A DNA stretch of 64,000 nucleotides from Siphonodentalium dalli (lineage: Eukaryota > Mollusca > Scaphopoda > Gadilida > Siphonodentaliidae). The stretch's first letter is position 1; each line of letters starts with the position of its first letter. Under the pieces are notes generated by a model. It was not told the DNA's origin and ran no database searches. It saw nothing but the letters and a program-made list of their open reading frames with translations. The stretch spans positions 33,578,194 to 33,642,193 of the forward strand of contig CP136069.1 in the NCBI GenBank assembly GCA_032622095.1. The letters are read 5' to 3'. The translations under genes and the position numbers were made by a program. Of this stretch, positions 47,889 through 61,794 are shown one piece after another.

Positions 47889-48347
47889 TGTGAGATAACT
47901 ACCCATTATAATCTCACAACTTGATTCAAACTATACGAATGTCCCAATATATAAAACCCCAAACTCAGATATTCGTGTTCGGTTCTCAACAAAACCTCAC
48001 ACGTCTTACTCTCAGCGAAGATATACACACAATGAAGATGGCTCCCAAATATGGTCAAGGGAAATGACCATAACGAAGGAACCAATCCCGATGTGTATTG
48101 CCAAACGCCTCATCTAATATGCGTCCCAAATAGTATATAAGAGACAACCACATCCCATCACCTCATGCTTTCACTAGACTCATCTCATCTCGAGGTTATC
48201 TCCAGGCATCACCCACACCAGGCATCACCCATTCGGGGACCTCACTTAGCGGCGACTCTTGATCATTATATTTGTACACACTGCATATCTTATTCACAAC
48301 ATAATAAAGACTTGTACCTACTATATCTATGTGTTCATTACCTCACA
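47889..48347 (+). repeat. 5' LTR
   Basis: Starts TGTGAGATAACTACCC, ends ATTACCTCACA. A TATA box (TATATAAG) is at 48134-48141 and AATAAA at 48303-48308, which places promoter and poly(A) signal in the usual U3/R order. Short inverted ends are TGTGAG and CTCACA. Confidence 0.95.
48134..48141 (+). promoter_or_regulatory. LTR TATA box
   Basis: TATATAAG lies 245 bp into the LTR; the identical box is at 62945-62952 in the 3' LTR. It is the best candidate core promoter for the retrotransposon RNA. Confidence 0.6.
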
Positions 48348-48356
48348 TAGTATTAA

Positions 48357-48371
48357 TGGTACCGTGAACAG
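48357..48371 (+). promoter_or_regulatory. Candidate primer-binding site
   Basis: TGGTACCGTGAACAG begins 9 bases after the LTR. The leading TGG fits pairing with a tRNA CCA end. The tRNA species is not identified. Confidence 0.35.
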
Positions 48372-48533
48372 TTCTACGTCTCACCACACAACTTGAAGTC
48401 TCTGCCACTAAACGATCACTACAGAGCAGAAACAATCTCAAACCGCTACTCAACCACGGGGATACAGCCTTATACTCCAGCCACGGATAGACAGCCTCAC
48501 ACACTAGACCACTGCATCGGTCAACCATAACTC

Positions 48534-48668
48534 AACCCTTCGGACACACAGGAACCCTTCGGACACACAGAACCGCATACCAACCCTTCGGACACACAGG
48601 ACCGCATACCAACCCTTCGGACACACAGGACCGCACACCAACCCTTCGGACACACAGGACCGCATACA
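48534..48668 (+). repeat. ~29-bp minisatellite in the gypsy leader
   Basis: AACCCTTCGGACACACAGGA, usually followed by CCGCATACC, is repeated about five times between LTR and gag. The 96-codon minus-strand ORF reading VCPKGWYAVLCVRR repeats is an artefact. Confidence 0.9.
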
Positions 48669-49022
48669 TACTCATCTGATATAGACGAATCAACCTTTTG
48701 TTCTCATACAACCAGCTCACATCGTGTATCCAGCTAGAAACATTACTCACGCCTCTTGCAGACCAGATCCAGCTATATATAAACATTAACATCTGATTTC
48801 GACACCCTTCTGTTTCCAACAAACACTACAAGAACATTCTGTACATTGCCTACCCATTCATCATCACAGATTCGTGCACATTATTCTTCTTAGAAGTTGG
48901 TGAGTGACCATCTTTTCTTTCACATTTGCTGTCAAATTGCACACTCCCTATTTTTTAGTATTTTTTTAATTCATAATAGAATCACCACCTCCGCAGAGCA
49001 GTGATTATTTTCATCCAAGCCA
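48669..49022 (+). other. Gypsy 5' untranslated leader, remainder
   Basis: No ORF is supported before the gag ATG at 49023. Confidence 0.5.
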
Positions 49023-50064
49023 ATGTTGCCGGGAAACGGACCGAACAACCGCAAACCCCCCCCCCCCCCCCACACAGACATTTCTAATGAAATGGGCAAA
49101 GATACTCAAAACTTGTTATTGTCAGGGCTTACCCATGAAATTAGCCATTTCACTAGTTCTATCCGCGATCAGACAAATAGTTTAAAAACACAAACACCAA
49201 TAACGGCACTGTTGGGTATGAATTCCATTATTGAACCCTTCGATGGCAAACCTGACGCTTTTCCCCAATGGGTCCATTCGGTGGAAAAATACTCCCGCGC
49301 AATTTCAGCACAAGATGAAACTATTATTAAAATTGCCGCTCAAACATGTAAATATGAAGTTTCGGAATTTATTCAACGCTTCATAAATGAAAATAACACG
49401 GACGGAAAATTCACGTTCACCTGGGCCGATCTGAAATCACAATTACGTTCATTATTCAGTTCCATTACCGATTCGCCTGAGGCCCTTTCCGCATTACGAG
49501 CCATTAGGCAGAGACATACGGAAACAATTGCCATGTTTGCAGAACGCATACGTACCCTTGCTAAACACGCGTTTACTGATGAAATTAACACAAGAGCAGT
49601 ACAAACACAATTAGTAGCATTTTTTCCGTGACCCCGTGACGCTTGATAGAGCTACTGATATTGCCCTACGCGAAATGAACCTTCGGCAACGCTATCGCTT
49701 ACGTTATGGTGAACATCATATTGATTATAACCAATTCCCACAGTTACAATCCCCCCAACCAATTGATATTGACAATACCCACCGGCACATTCCAAGAGGG
49801 CCATCACAATCCACTTACAACCCCCGCCAATCGAAAGACAGACACCGAATCAATGATCACCCCCACAGGCGCCAACCTTCAAATTCTCACCACCCCTACT
49901 CTGCACCAAGGGTCTCCCATCAAAACCGCGTCCAAACCATGGATGCAAGATATGCTACAACACCTCAACGACCCCTCTTCTGTACATACTGCAGATTAAA
50001 CAACCATACAACAGACCAATGCAGACGTCGGGCTCAAAATAATAACCAATTTTTAAACAGATAA
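49023..50064 (+). CDS. gag: Gypsy gag (nucleocapsid), one frameshift
   Basis: ATG at 49023 opens a 202-codon frame with a capsid-like region (NSIIEPFDGKPDAFPQWVHS; then SLFSSITDSPEALSALRAIR and ERIRTLAKHAF), similar to Ty3/gypsy Gag: a '.f.G....f..w...v' start followed by helical segments. At a run of T near 49620 the sense moves to another frame and continues to 50064 (TLDRATDIALREMNLRQRYR). A zinc knuckle CTYCRLNNHTTDQC (Cys-x2-Cys-x4-His-x4-Cys) lies near 49979-50023. Gag forms the particle and binds RNA. The T-run break could be a real mutation, a sequencing error or programmed. A Pro/Pro/His tract after the start (about 49060) comes from a poly-C run. Confidence 0.85.
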
Positions 50065-50399
50065 GGACTCATTCCTACACAAATTTGACCCCAAGTAGAC
50101 GCAAGGCAATGAGTCCAATTACACATCAAATTAGCACCATAGGCGGCCACAATCATAGATATGCTAAAACTCATCGAACATACGAATCTCAAAAGCATAG
50201 AGTCTATAATTCACAGCTGCAGCCCATTAATCATTACCCCACGCTACCATCAAAGTGTCAAAACCAACGATATATTAATTACCGCACGCGGCGCCCACTT
50301 AATCTTCCTCGCCGCAGGCAGGTCACACATACCACCAACTGCAATAACAGGTGTCCCTCTATGAAATCCATATTTCATAATATTTCCAATAAGCCTATA
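50065..50399 (+). other. Gag-pol junction up to the nested insertion
   Basis: Overlapping frames (50085-50402, 50161-50364) are poorly conserved linker sequence with no domain. Coding sense resumes after 54632, on the other side of the inserted element. Confidence 0.5.
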
Positions 50400-50401
50400 T
50401 A

Positions 50402-51105
50402 GTGTGGTCGTGGTACGCAAAAAAGGGTTCAACCCAGAAGAAATTGGTATACAAGCGATCTCGGTGTCATTCAACGCGGGAGAATCTCTGCTACAACATA
50501 TCCAAAATCCGCTAAAATCCGCTTTGGGCAAAATCCAGGATCCAAGATGGCGTCCAACATGGCCGCCTTTAGTCAAAAGAGATTCTGACTGAGATTAATT
50601 CGACATAATGAGAACAAATGTTGTCATATTAATACAAATGTATACATTTTTGCGAAGGTAAAGTATTATGCCACATATCTATCAAAAAAAATGGAACCCC
50701 TCGCCCCAGATGGCTGCCAAAATGGTGTCCTAAACTCGAACATTTGAACATTTTGCCTAATATCTTAAAGATCAATCCTGTTGTTTGATAATGGTTCAGA
50801 CTGGCGACATTGATTAGTCATATTCATGTTAATTCATCATCGGAGCAATGAAAGATACCATAAATGGGGTCCCAGTCTCATATACACCCTCAAAAATTTG
50901 ATTTTACAGAACGCGGTATAAAATTCCACAAAAATCGCCATTGGGATTCCAGTCGTATATCAACAAGAAATGGACAGAACTGCACAATGTAAGTTGGGCA
51001 TACCATTATCTATAATTACTCCAATTCAATGAAACCCAAATTGGCGCTTTGTCTTAAAATGGCTGCAAAAATGGCGGTCAAAATATAGAAAATGGCAGAT
51101 ATTTA
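50402..51105 (+). repeat. Left inverted-repeat arm
   Basis: Matches the reverse complement of 53937-54630. Contains several AAGATGGC/ATGGCTGCCAAAATGGCG phrases, themselves repeated. Confidence 0.85.
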
Positions 51106-53936
51106 GAATGGTCGTCAGAGGGTTAGACCCAGAAGAAATTGGTAAAGAAACGGTTTTGTTGTCATTCGACGCGGGAGAATCTCGTGTATAACATATCCAA
51201 AATCCGCTAAAATCCGCTTTGGGGAAAATACAGAATTCAAGATGGCGTCCAACATGGTCGCCAATAATAATGAAAATGGCAAATATGTAGTTATTCACGA
51301 AAACCCATTCGACAAAACGCCAATTCGGCACCATTACACATCATTAATTGAAATCAATGTTATTTGTGGGTATGAGTAGCCAATCACGATTCAAAATGCT
51401 AAGATGGCTACCAAAATGGCCACCGAAAATTGTCGAAATTTAAGTTCTGCTCAGAGGAAAGCCGAAACAACACTTCGGTTGTGAGCTAACGATGACAGAC
51501 CTATTAAACATGTTGCCAATAATCTACTACCACAATCAGTTCAGCCCGAAATGTTCCAACTAAGCAGTATCTACTGCAGGATCCAACACGATGTCCACTT
51601 ATTACGAGGGACTATCTGGAAATTAATTAAAAAGAAATTAAATTGCTACGAATCTGGATTATTTGAAAACACAGTCTTATAACGACTATTCGGAACATCA
51701 AATATATGGGCATCGGTGGTAGTCCGGAAGCATCAGGCTATAATAGGTTTTCCAGTGCTGGCGAAAGTGAAAAGGACAGGAGGAAAAAGCGAATAATCTG
51801 GGGTTTATTTAATTGGTGGGCAAGTTGGTTATCGGAGCTGGGGAGTTTCAAAGTAAAATTATTTTCTTCAATATCAAGAGGAAAAATGAAAATTCGCACG
51901 TACATTGTATACCCTTCACACTTTATGTGACAATTCCGTGTCATGCGATTGTGGGTATATACATGTGGATAGAAACATTCTAGTACATATATAGACGCAC
52001 CTATATCTTCTACACATTTAGTGAATTTCATCAATGATATGTAGACACAATGTGCGTCACGGCTGGATCTGACCCGTAGGCGTAAAGGTATCAACCATTT
52101 AGCTTGATTAACTGGCATTTCAAGGTTGTCATTGGATAGAAATGCCACATGAACATGGTGATTAACAACATGTTTGTCTAAGAAATGTGAACAATGAACA
52201 TGTTATTTTCCGGATGTTAGACAATCAAACTGCCACATAAGGCGTTCATCCATGCTCATCAGAGCACGAAATATGTGCAAATTAATGACACGAAAACTAT
52301 TTCATGCGGACGACGTACTCTAGACCTAGATCCAACGTCATTTCCTATTAACTTTTATTGTTTGTACGGACGGTTTCGAGGTTTGAAAATCCCGCTTGTC
52401 CAAGAAAACCTCCACATACTTACGGAGTCGATGTGTAAACAATGTATGGGGATAGTTTCTTCATACATATATGTATTTGGCACACGTATTTTCTAGAACA
52501 TAAGAGATCACCATTTACCGGAGAGTTGATATCTGGGAAGAGATCAGAGTAAAACTACTTTTCTTACATGTCGAATGGGGAATCCATGGGCTACATTTAG
52601 TTCCAGCTTGAAACTTGAAAATGATGGCCGAGCCCGAATAGTTAATATTTCGTCGCATCAGTGCTATAATGTAACCCACATATTCAACTTTCCGAGAAAA
52701 TGAAGGTTGAAGTTTTTAGACAACATTTCTCCTAATGTTGACAAAGCATGACGTATTGTTGTATTTATCCCAATGAAAACTGACATTAGCTGTTCATTGA
52801 ACCACATATTGTTTTCTGTTTATTCCCTCGTTTTCTTTTAAAAAGCAATAGCTTGTTTGGAGATATGACATGCCAGCGACGATTCGTTTCCGTGCTATAA
52901 TGAAGTTGTGTTAATAAATGCAGATTAAGCTATATATGGTGGGAATCGCATGTGTCTATGAACTAAAAAGTGCCTATTCTACACTATGAAAATTCACACA
53001 TGTGCATCATCATACAGAAATGTGTGGAACAATCACAAAATTTAAATCACCAAATGATCACGTGACTAACATGGAGATACTGCCATATAGCACACATTTT
53101 AGAATTCACAAACACAAAACAGAAGTCACGTGGACAACCTGAAGCGTCCGATTGGCTGCTGTTGGACATACGACCTCATAGCACGAATAATTGTAAAGAT
53201 CGCTGGAGATACGACATTTACAGTTTGGCCCATCGGATTGGATTTTTTCTCACGATTCGAATGGTATCAAATACTCATTTCCCGCCAAAATGGATATACG
53301 ACATTATAGCACTGATGAGTCGAGATTTTGTCAACCCGCGGGAAGCCACCAAAAGATTGAAAATAAATAGTTTTGATGTATATGAGCCACATACATGTAT
53401 ATGAGCCAACTATCAACTGCATCCACCACTCACAACTTCCATTATGTGATAAGCTGGGCAGAGTCTACCATTTTCGTTTTGGAACCATATTAGATAAAAT
53501 TTATTGTTTGTCTATTTGGTCTATTTGATCAATTATTTTGTAGACAAGATCTGTTCATCCCTAAATATCAAATGTGACCAGAACCCCAAAGTCGATTTTG
53601 GTTAAATTTCATACCACATTCGTTATAACTTATTAGTGAAGGACCAGAGTAAACTATGATATAATCTATTAGAAATTCATTGCTGTAATGATCAGTTGAC
53701 ACGATCATTGAAAGAATATACCCATTGTTTCAGAGAGCAACAAGTGATAAACAGAAGTGATAGAAAATAGTATTTTTCACATCGGGTGGCCATTTTGGCA
53801 GCCATTTTTGGTACCGATTTTTAAGTTTTTACATAGAGCTAGCATAATGGCATCTTAAAGAGGTATACATTCGTATTTATTTAGTCAATTTTATTCATCA
53901 ACCACTACTTATAATGGATTGAATGACACTGTGATC
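51106..53936. other. Interior of the TIR element
   Basis: 51109-51260 repeats the arm's terminal ~150 bp in the left-arm orientation. The rest holds only short ORFs (for example 51738-52148 - and 53162-53404 +) with no transposase signature. 53780-53920 resembles the fragment at 33.7-33.9 kb. Confidence 0.6.
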
Positions 53937-54630
53937 AATATCCGCCATTTTCCATATTTTGACCACCATTTTGGCAACCATTTTGAGACAAAGCGCCAAT
54001 TTGGGTTTCATTGAATTGGAGTATTTATAGATGTTGGTATGCCCAACTTACATTGTACAGTTCTGTCCATTTCTTGTTGATATATGACTGTAATCACAAT
54101 GGAGAGTTTTGTGGAATTTTATACCGCGTTCTGTAAAATCGAATTTTTGAGGGTGTAGATGAGTCTGGGACCCCATTTATGGTATCTTTCATTGCTCCAA
54201 TGATGAATTAACATGAATATGACTAATCAATGTCGCCAGTCTGAACCATTATCAAACAACAGGAATTGATCTTTAAGATATTAGGCAAAAACTTCAAATG
54301 TTCTAGTTTAGGCCGCCATTTTGGCAGCCATCTGGGACGATGGTTTCCATTTTTGCCATAAACAGGTGGCACAACATTTTACCTTTGCAAAAATGTATAC
54401 ATTTGTATACATATGACAACATTTGTTCTCACTGTTATCGAATTAATCTCAGTCAGAGTATCTTTTGACTAACGGCAGCCATGTTGGACGCCATGTTGGA
54501 TCCTGAATTTTGCCCAAAGCGGATTTTAGCGGATTTTGGATATGTTATACACGAGATTCTCCCGCGTCGAATGACACCAAAACCGCTTGTATACCAATTT
54601 CTTCCGGGTCGAACCCTCTGACGACCACAC
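53937..54630 (-). repeat. Right inverted-repeat arm
   Basis: Reverse complement of 50402-51105, ending at the TA before gypsy sequence resumes. Confidence 0.85.
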
Positions 54631-54632
54631 TA

Positions 54633-57600
54633 ATATTACCTCTTCTTGATTTAAACTTTCCTTCCCAATTTAAAACCGTGAATCGCCTTGAAAAACCAAG
54701 GCACCAACAAATTACTAATTCTCAGTCACCATCCAAAAGAAAGTCAACATGCGCCAATTCTCGCGAATCACATTCCAATACTGCAATTAACCCTGTAATA
54801 CCACCATTAAAACCCATACAACACACTATACCAGTACTTAAATATCCAAGCGATATGACAGATGGTGCTCTAAACCAAACACCATGCTCAACTATCATTA
54901 AAATACACAAACAACGCATTCGCTCACTATTAGATTCGGGAGCAACCACCAGTTGCCTGAAATACGACATTTATAGATCCATACCAAATCGACCACCTTT
55001 AATTAAAGAACATGTGTTACTCACATCAGCCGATGGAACACCAATGAAAGTTTTTGGATCCACACATCTCACATTTAGAATCAGAAAACTCATTCTTACT
55101 CACAAATTTGTCATATGTGCAACCTTGTCCCGTCCCTGCATTTTAGGGCATGACTTTATGAAACAACACAGTATTAGACTTTACTTTGATCTAGAAAAAT
55201 TCAGAATACAGAATCAATTATGCCCAATGTTAAGGGACGGTCACATTGCATCACTCATCCGATCAACAAATAACGTTTCATTATCACCCCACTCATGGCG
55301 ATCATAACAGGCAGACTCATAGGGCCAAATGATATGTTTAACACACCTATAATCCGAATAGGCAAAGGTAACATGTCCATTTTCGAACAGGAACCAAATG
55401 TACATGTAACCGACATGATAGCAGATGCAAATAATCCAAATATTTGCGTCATGATAGAAAATCAATCGGCGTCACATATGTCCATTAGGAAAGGTCGTGT
55501 AATAGCACAAGCATTTGGCACTCAAGAGCAAATGATATGCAGGACATCCGATGAGGAAAACATTAACTCATCTCCGCCAACCAAACACAGTATAAACACC
55601 ATAGGTGACCGGCAAGACATTAACCCTCCAGTCACCAAGACTCAACCTATATCTATCGATGATATCGTGGCACCTCAACACCTTAAACAGCAAATATTGC
55701 AACTAGTATCACAATACCCTGATGTTTTTACAAATGACATAAACAAGATAGAATATTGTCCAAAAATTAAAATGAAAATCGACCTCAAACCAAATACTTT
55801 ACCTATTTTTTGCAAAAAATATCCAACACCACTGAACAAACAACGAATTATGGCTGCTGAAATAACAAAATTATTAGATGCAGACATTATTAAACCCACT
55901 GCCCATTCATCATGGGGATTTCCCAGTCTCCTCATACGCAAATCCACACCAAACCCCGATGGCACAACCCAATTACCGATTGGTAATCGATCTGAGAAAA
56001 CTCATTGATGTTTCCATTCCATTAAAATGGTCTGTGCCTAGTTTTACAGAAATATCGTCCAAGTTACTCGGCTCAACTATTTTCAGTATCTTTGATTTAT
56101 CAAATGCTTACCATGTTATAGGAGTCGAACCCGAACATGTACCCATATTAACTATGAATACGTCGGAAGGACAATACAGTTATTAAAGAGCCCCGATGGG
56201 ATATGTCTCGAGCTCAGGGTATTTTTTAAAACTCATGAACATGGCCCTACATGATCTCCCGTTTGTAGAAGGATTTGTCGACGACCTGATCTGTCATAGC
56301 TCCGATCCTCAAACGCATATACAGCAGCTCACAAAATTATTTGACAGACTCAGGGAATATGGCTTAATAGTTAAACTATCAAAATCTAAATTTTGCCAAC
56401 CACAAGTCAAATTTTTAGGACATATTATTTCCGACAAGGGCACATCCCCTGACCCTGAAAAAATTTCAATTATCAAGTCTCTACCACCTCCGAAATCAGT
56501 TAAAGAAGTCCGCAGATTACTTGCAATTCTTAATTTTTACAGATCATATTCTCCTACTTTCGCATCCATGCCATTGCCTTTAATCAAACTCACAGCCAAA
56601 TATGCTAAATTTGTCTGGGATGCGCCATGCCAAACAGCGTTTGACACGCTTAAAGAAAGCTTAGCAACCGCCCCCATTTTAGCTTACCCAAATCCCGACA
56701 AACTGTTCATTCTTACAGTTGATGCATCTATCCATAGTATCGGGGCAATACTATCACAATATGCTAATAGCCAAGATGATAAACACGTTGAACTACCAAT
56801 CGCGTTCGCCAGTAAAAAACTTAACAAATCACAAAGGAATTATTCTGTCACGGAAAAGAAGCATTCGCTATATATACGTTTGCAAGGCAATTTAAATTTG
56901 ACTTACATGGATCCCAAGTAGAGATTAAAACAGATCACTTACCCCTCATCCACATGTTTAAAAAACAGGATCTGATAAACACAAAAATTCAAAAATGGTT
57001 TTTGGAAATATCAGCATTGAACCCAAAAATTACTTATATTAAAGGCACGAACAATGTTACGGCCGATTTTTGCAGTCGGATAAACCCCGACACACACCCG
57101 TGCATCAATTCTTGCACAGATAGCGACCCAATTCCACCGACCAATCCCCTTGTACAGGATGTTAATATACTTGACATGAAAGATATTCAGGAATTTTCAA
57201 AACGAAATAAACAAACAAAAAAGAAAACGGATACTGAATCATCAGTTGATCTTGACGACAGCCCGATCCTTCCTCCTATAACTAATATAAGAGATGAACA
57301 ATCAGCAGACCACACAATCACCGAGATTATCAAACAAATGCAATCAACAAATATTCCCGAAAAATTAGCAAAAACCTTTATTCTCAAAGATGGTATCCTA
57401 CACTATATATCAATATATAATGACATACCTAAATTACGAATATATATAACGGACAAAATAGCGCAAGAAGTTATATCCCAATATCACAGTCTCGGCCATA
57501 GAGCGGTACAATCGCTATACGCGACCATACGAAACAGATATTACACACCTCAGTTGTTTGCAAAAATTGTCACATACATAAACAATTGTCAAACATGCCG

Positions 57601-59057
57601 ACAACGAAATGCTTACAATCCAAAAATCCCGCTTCAACCAGTCACTGCCCCATCGAGACCAGCACAACTCATTGCCATCGATCTTATGGGACCATTTTCC
57701 CCCAAAACACAATCAGGAAATAGATTTATCTTAACTATTATTGATCAATTTTCATTACATACTTTAGCATACGCATTACCTAACAAAATGGTGGATACAA
57801 TTTTAGAAAGATTGAATTCAGAGTATTTCACTTTATTTGGATATGTCCAGTCTATATTGACTGATAACAGTTCGGAATTTGCAAACTCAACCTTCACTGA
57901 ATTTTGTAAATATTACCATATCAATCACCGCCTCACAAGTCTATAATCCGCAGTCTAATGGGAAATCGGAGAGATCGCATAGAAGTCTAGCATCAATCAT
58001 TTCAACAATCACCCAAGCAAATGTAGAAAATTGGGACCTATATCTAAATTATGCATCACAAGAAATGAACTTCTATTGTTCCAGTGTACATACACATTCA
58101 CCATTTTTTCTAACTCTTTTTAGAGAACCACAGATAAGCATAGACCGAATTTTAACACACAGAGAAAAGTATTTAGGAGATGATTTTTTAGCCACCACGC
58201 TCTAAAATCAACACATTATTTTTAAAACTACAAAATCTCTTCTCGAAACAGCCTCTCGCAACCACAAACAGAACACAGGTGGATCTATTCCAACCTTTAA
58301 AATAGGCCAATCCGTCTATTACAAAATCCATCAACCAAATCACAAATTTTCATTTAAATATGAGCCGTTTTGGCGCATCTTAAAACAAACAGGCCCCATA
58401 TCTTACATATTAAGACATGACCTATCTGCTAAATTAACAAAATCACATGCTAAACACATCAAACCATCCCCTGTTGATTGGCCAACACCTCAACGGCCCA
58501 CTCATTTAAAGAATAAACGACATAATCCATTTGCATTTCAACCGAGTGAAACCAGTATTGATAGTAATAACTCTCAGTCCACGTTGGAGTCAGACGATGA
58601 CCTCAAAACAACGGCAATTAAGCGCGATCAACTTGAGCGATCAAACACAGACGACAGTTCTTCAATACCATTGGCTGAGTTGGCCAACAGACTCATGGCT
58701 TCGAAACATTTTAATAAAACAGAGAGCCAATCACCCCCGCAATTTTCACCCAGCGACCAATCAAGTCCCCAAACACAGGAACCAAATGTCATAAAACACA
58801 AATTAATTACAACAGAAAATTCTTATAATACTACGTCAGACACAAAATCGGATCGCGCAGATAACAAACGCGGCCGGCATCGTAAATTATATACACCGTA
58901 CGCCAAACACATGCCAAAAGATTCATCGCTAGCTAATCTCCAATCTACATCATCCAACAATCCCCACTCATTTAGCAGCCGTTCGACGAATTGGTCAAAC
59001 GAAAGTACGGAAACATATGATTTATATCAGATAACAACTGATATCGAACATTCATAA
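54633..59057 (+). pseudogene. pol: Gypsy pol: protease, RT, RNase H, integrase (broken)
   Basis: Domains in order: aspartic protease (RSLLDSGATTSCLKYD near 54925); RT from about 55740 with SSWGFPSLLIRK, LVIDLRKLIDVSIPLKWSVP, IFDLSNAYH, RAPMG and catalytic FVDD near 56270; LGHIIS and the tether region; RNase H (LTVDASIHSIGAILSQ, about 56710; later TDHLPL); integrase HHCC (HSLGH...CQTCRQRN, 57490-57605), then catalytic Asp in AIDLMGPF and LTDNSSEF and Glu after NPQSNGKSER; then a Ser/Asn/Pro-rich tail to 59057. Sense changes frame near 55300, 55970, 56900 and 57930, with in-frame TAA near 56185 and at 58203. The copy cannot make an intact polyprotein. The order RT-RNase H-integrase and the motifs identify Ty3/gypsy. 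Confidence 0.93.
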
Positions 59058-59599
59058 TCATGTATCAAAATACTTCACAATCACTAATGATAGATAGTGT
59101 ACATAACTGTTATTGGTATTATATAAAACAGGTTTTACAAAGGCAGACAAGACGGCACCTTCTCCCATCCCACCCCTTAGACATAGAGATAGGCACCCTG
59201 CCACCTCACAGAATGAACTTGCCAAAAAGCAATAATCTTTACCCATACCAGTGGCATGATCATTTAGCATATATATCAAACAGGGCACTGTCTCGTTTCC
59301 CAAATCTCTAATTCAATTATCGATAACAGGTGTACGTTGAGTCATAACGCCGAAGTAATTAAACCTAATAGACATGTAATATAGATCTTTCGGTAACGAC
59401 TGACACTGAGCGTCTTTGTCCAATTGATTATTCACGGACCATGCCAATCTATCAATCATTGCCTTTCGCATCAGTCTCTGATATCTCCGCGTTCTAAATA
59501 CTAATGGGATTTTAATATGGCAAACTCCCGTTCAGAACTCAGTTACATCATCATTCCTTCCAATATGCTTAACTCAATAATATATTCATTGACATAGCA

Positions 59600-59915
59600 C
59601 CCCAACGCCGCAAGACACTATATATTGTGTAGTAGGTGATATAATAATCACGGCATATTCTCCCTCAATGTATACAACCCCCCCCAACGCCGCAAGACAC
59701 TATATATTGTGTAGTAGGTGATATAATAATCACGGCATATTCTCCCTCAATGTATACAACCCCCCCCCAATGCCGCAAGACACTATATATTGTGTAGTAG
59801 GTGATATAATAATCACGGCATATTCTCCCTCAATGTATACAACCCCCCCCCCAACGCCGCAAGACACTATATATTATATAGTAGGTGATACAATAATCAC
59901 GGCATATCTCCATCA
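59600..59915 (+). repeat. ~83-bp tandem repeat, four copies
   Basis: CAACGCCGCAAGACACTATA recurs at about 59603, 59686, 59768 and 59853, each followed by TGTAGTAGGTGATATAATAA and a poly-C run before the next unit. Confidence 0.95.
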
Positions 59916-60829
59916 ATATCACTACCACCAATACTGCCAAATAACGCTCTTTATCATAGAACGATTGGTACAGAAACCACGGCATTTCCACCGTCATCAC
60001 TGAATACCTCTTCCATTTCCCACCTCACTTCTCACATACATTTGCAGACATTATTTGAACCCATGAAACCCCGAAGCAAACATGTAACGCTCTTTACTAT
60101 AAAGCGTATATTATATCAACCCCGGCATTTCTCCCATATTCAATAAGATCCCCTAAATTTTCCGGAACAACTAAAAACATATTTATTTGAACGAACAAAC
60201 GCTATCAAGCAATATCTCTTCGCGCCATCTATACATAAAGTCCACTTATAAATTAACACACTAAACATCATTTAATAATCAGATAATAACTCAATGCTAG
60301 CAAGGCCAGGGTGCACTATGTACAAGTGTACACATGGAATTTCGTATCGGATAAAGCCCAGAAGGTGTTACATTCAATATTAAGAGATTGATCACCTCTC
60401 AAAATAGTAACACGCCTAGAAACAGAGACATGCGAAAAACTTGCTTCCCTCAACAACAAAAAAATAAATAAATAAATACAATAAAATTATGTTACACCAG
60501 GTATCATTTCAATAAATAAGAATCTTGCTACATAAATTAATCAGTAATCACATAAACAAACCATTATCCAGCAAATTTATATCCGTCACAAAAATAACCA
60601 AAATTATTAATAATTATTCACTAAATTCGATAGCCCTATCTAGATAAAACAATTAACCAAGATTCACAACCTCACAAGTGTATCATAATGTCAAACTCAA
60701 GTGTCCCACACAAACCGATTATTATGACATGAACACTGATAGGTGAACCTTCCATAACTATTTATCACGCTTACTATACCCCCCCCCCCCCCCACATATC
60801 TAGTGAGATACAACTTCCCAATCCAATTT

Positions 60830-61115
60830 CCATGATACCCGAACGCCCGTCCACAAGAAATCCCCAATAACGTACATGTTAACGGCCAATCAAGGCCTAA
60901 TTAACTTAACATGTAACCTATAACACACGACAAACGTGCGTACACAATTACCATAAGATCCTCATATACCATTCCACATCCATTTCCCATACCACATGAA
61001 CGCCCTTCCACAAACAAACAAAAATATCCAAATATAACGTACATGTTAACGGCCAATAAAGGCCTAATCAAATTAACATGTGACATACAAAACACGACAA
61101 ACGTGTCAAACAATT
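60830..61115 (+). repeat. Duplicated ~160-bp block
   Basis: ACGTACATGTTAACGGCCAA, TTAACATGT and ACACGACAAACGTG occur in the same order twice (from about 60870 and 61038). Confidence 0.75.
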
Positions 61116-61794
61116 ACCCATAACCCATCGTACACCCCACCCATAATAACCAAAGCCGCATGATAACGCGTGCTAACACATATACATGTGCAAGCCTAAA
61201 CTTAACCTGACTAGCATGTATGTGTAAATCACAATATGCCACCCCAACACGACTACATCGTATACATACAACCCCCCCCCCCCCCCCCCCCCCCCCCTCC
61301 CCCCCCCACCGCCAAGATAACCAGCGCCACATGATAATGCGCGCTCAACATATTATCATTGCGAGGTAGATAGAACTACTAGTTCAAGTGTCAATTGCAC
61401 TCCACTCATACTATACAATCACCCATGTATTTATTTACAGTAAACTGTCATCACAATCTTCTAAGAAAACGACCGTATACAATCAAAATATTACCTCCAG
61501 TTGCCATGATAACTTTACCACCAAGGAGCATAGCAACACAGCCAGCATCAAATTAATTACATTCACAACTTTTAACTCATCAAACATCACCATCAAGTCA
61601 CAAATAACTCAATTACAATCGACTATTGAATTACACAAATTGCCACAATGGAAACCATGATTCTCGCTTCCTTCCATAACCCATGCACCCCTCAATCTCC
61701 ATTGATCATTTTATCAATAAAACCATTTTTTTTCTATAAGGGGCACAAACCCATCCATAGACAAATTATAATTTCATTACTGCATACAGCTGTA

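Larger units (their letters stand above)
50402..54630. mobile_element. 4.2-kb element with ~700-bp inverted repeats, nested in gypsy
   Basis: Ends GTGTGGTCGT and ACGACCACAC are inverted, and TA lies outside each (50400-50401; 54631-54632). The left arm 50402-51105 and right arm 53937-54630 match along their length with small indels (AATCCGCTAAAATCCGCTTT; AAGAAATGGACAGAACTG). TA duplication suggests a Tc1/mariner-type relationship, but the arms are far longer than usual and no DDE transposase ORF exists. A third, partial copy of the left end lies inside at 51109-51260. Non-autonomous. Confidence 0.85.

Noticed and set aside
48165-48350. 61-codon ORF repeated exactly at 62976-63161
   Set aside because: It lies inside the two LTRs; duplication reflects LTR identity, not a gene family.
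54510-54632. ATG at 54510 as the start of gypsy pol
   Set aside because: These first codons are the outer part of the nested element's inverted repeat; gypsy sequence resumes only after 54632.
58531-59057. Separate gene or envelope-like ORF after integrase
   Set aside because: It is in the same frame as the integrase C-terminal part after a single TAA at 58203; Ser/Asn/Pro-rich tail with no signal peptide or membrane segment.
61114-61332. ORF with poly-Gly
   Set aside because: Caused by the poly-C run on the other strand.
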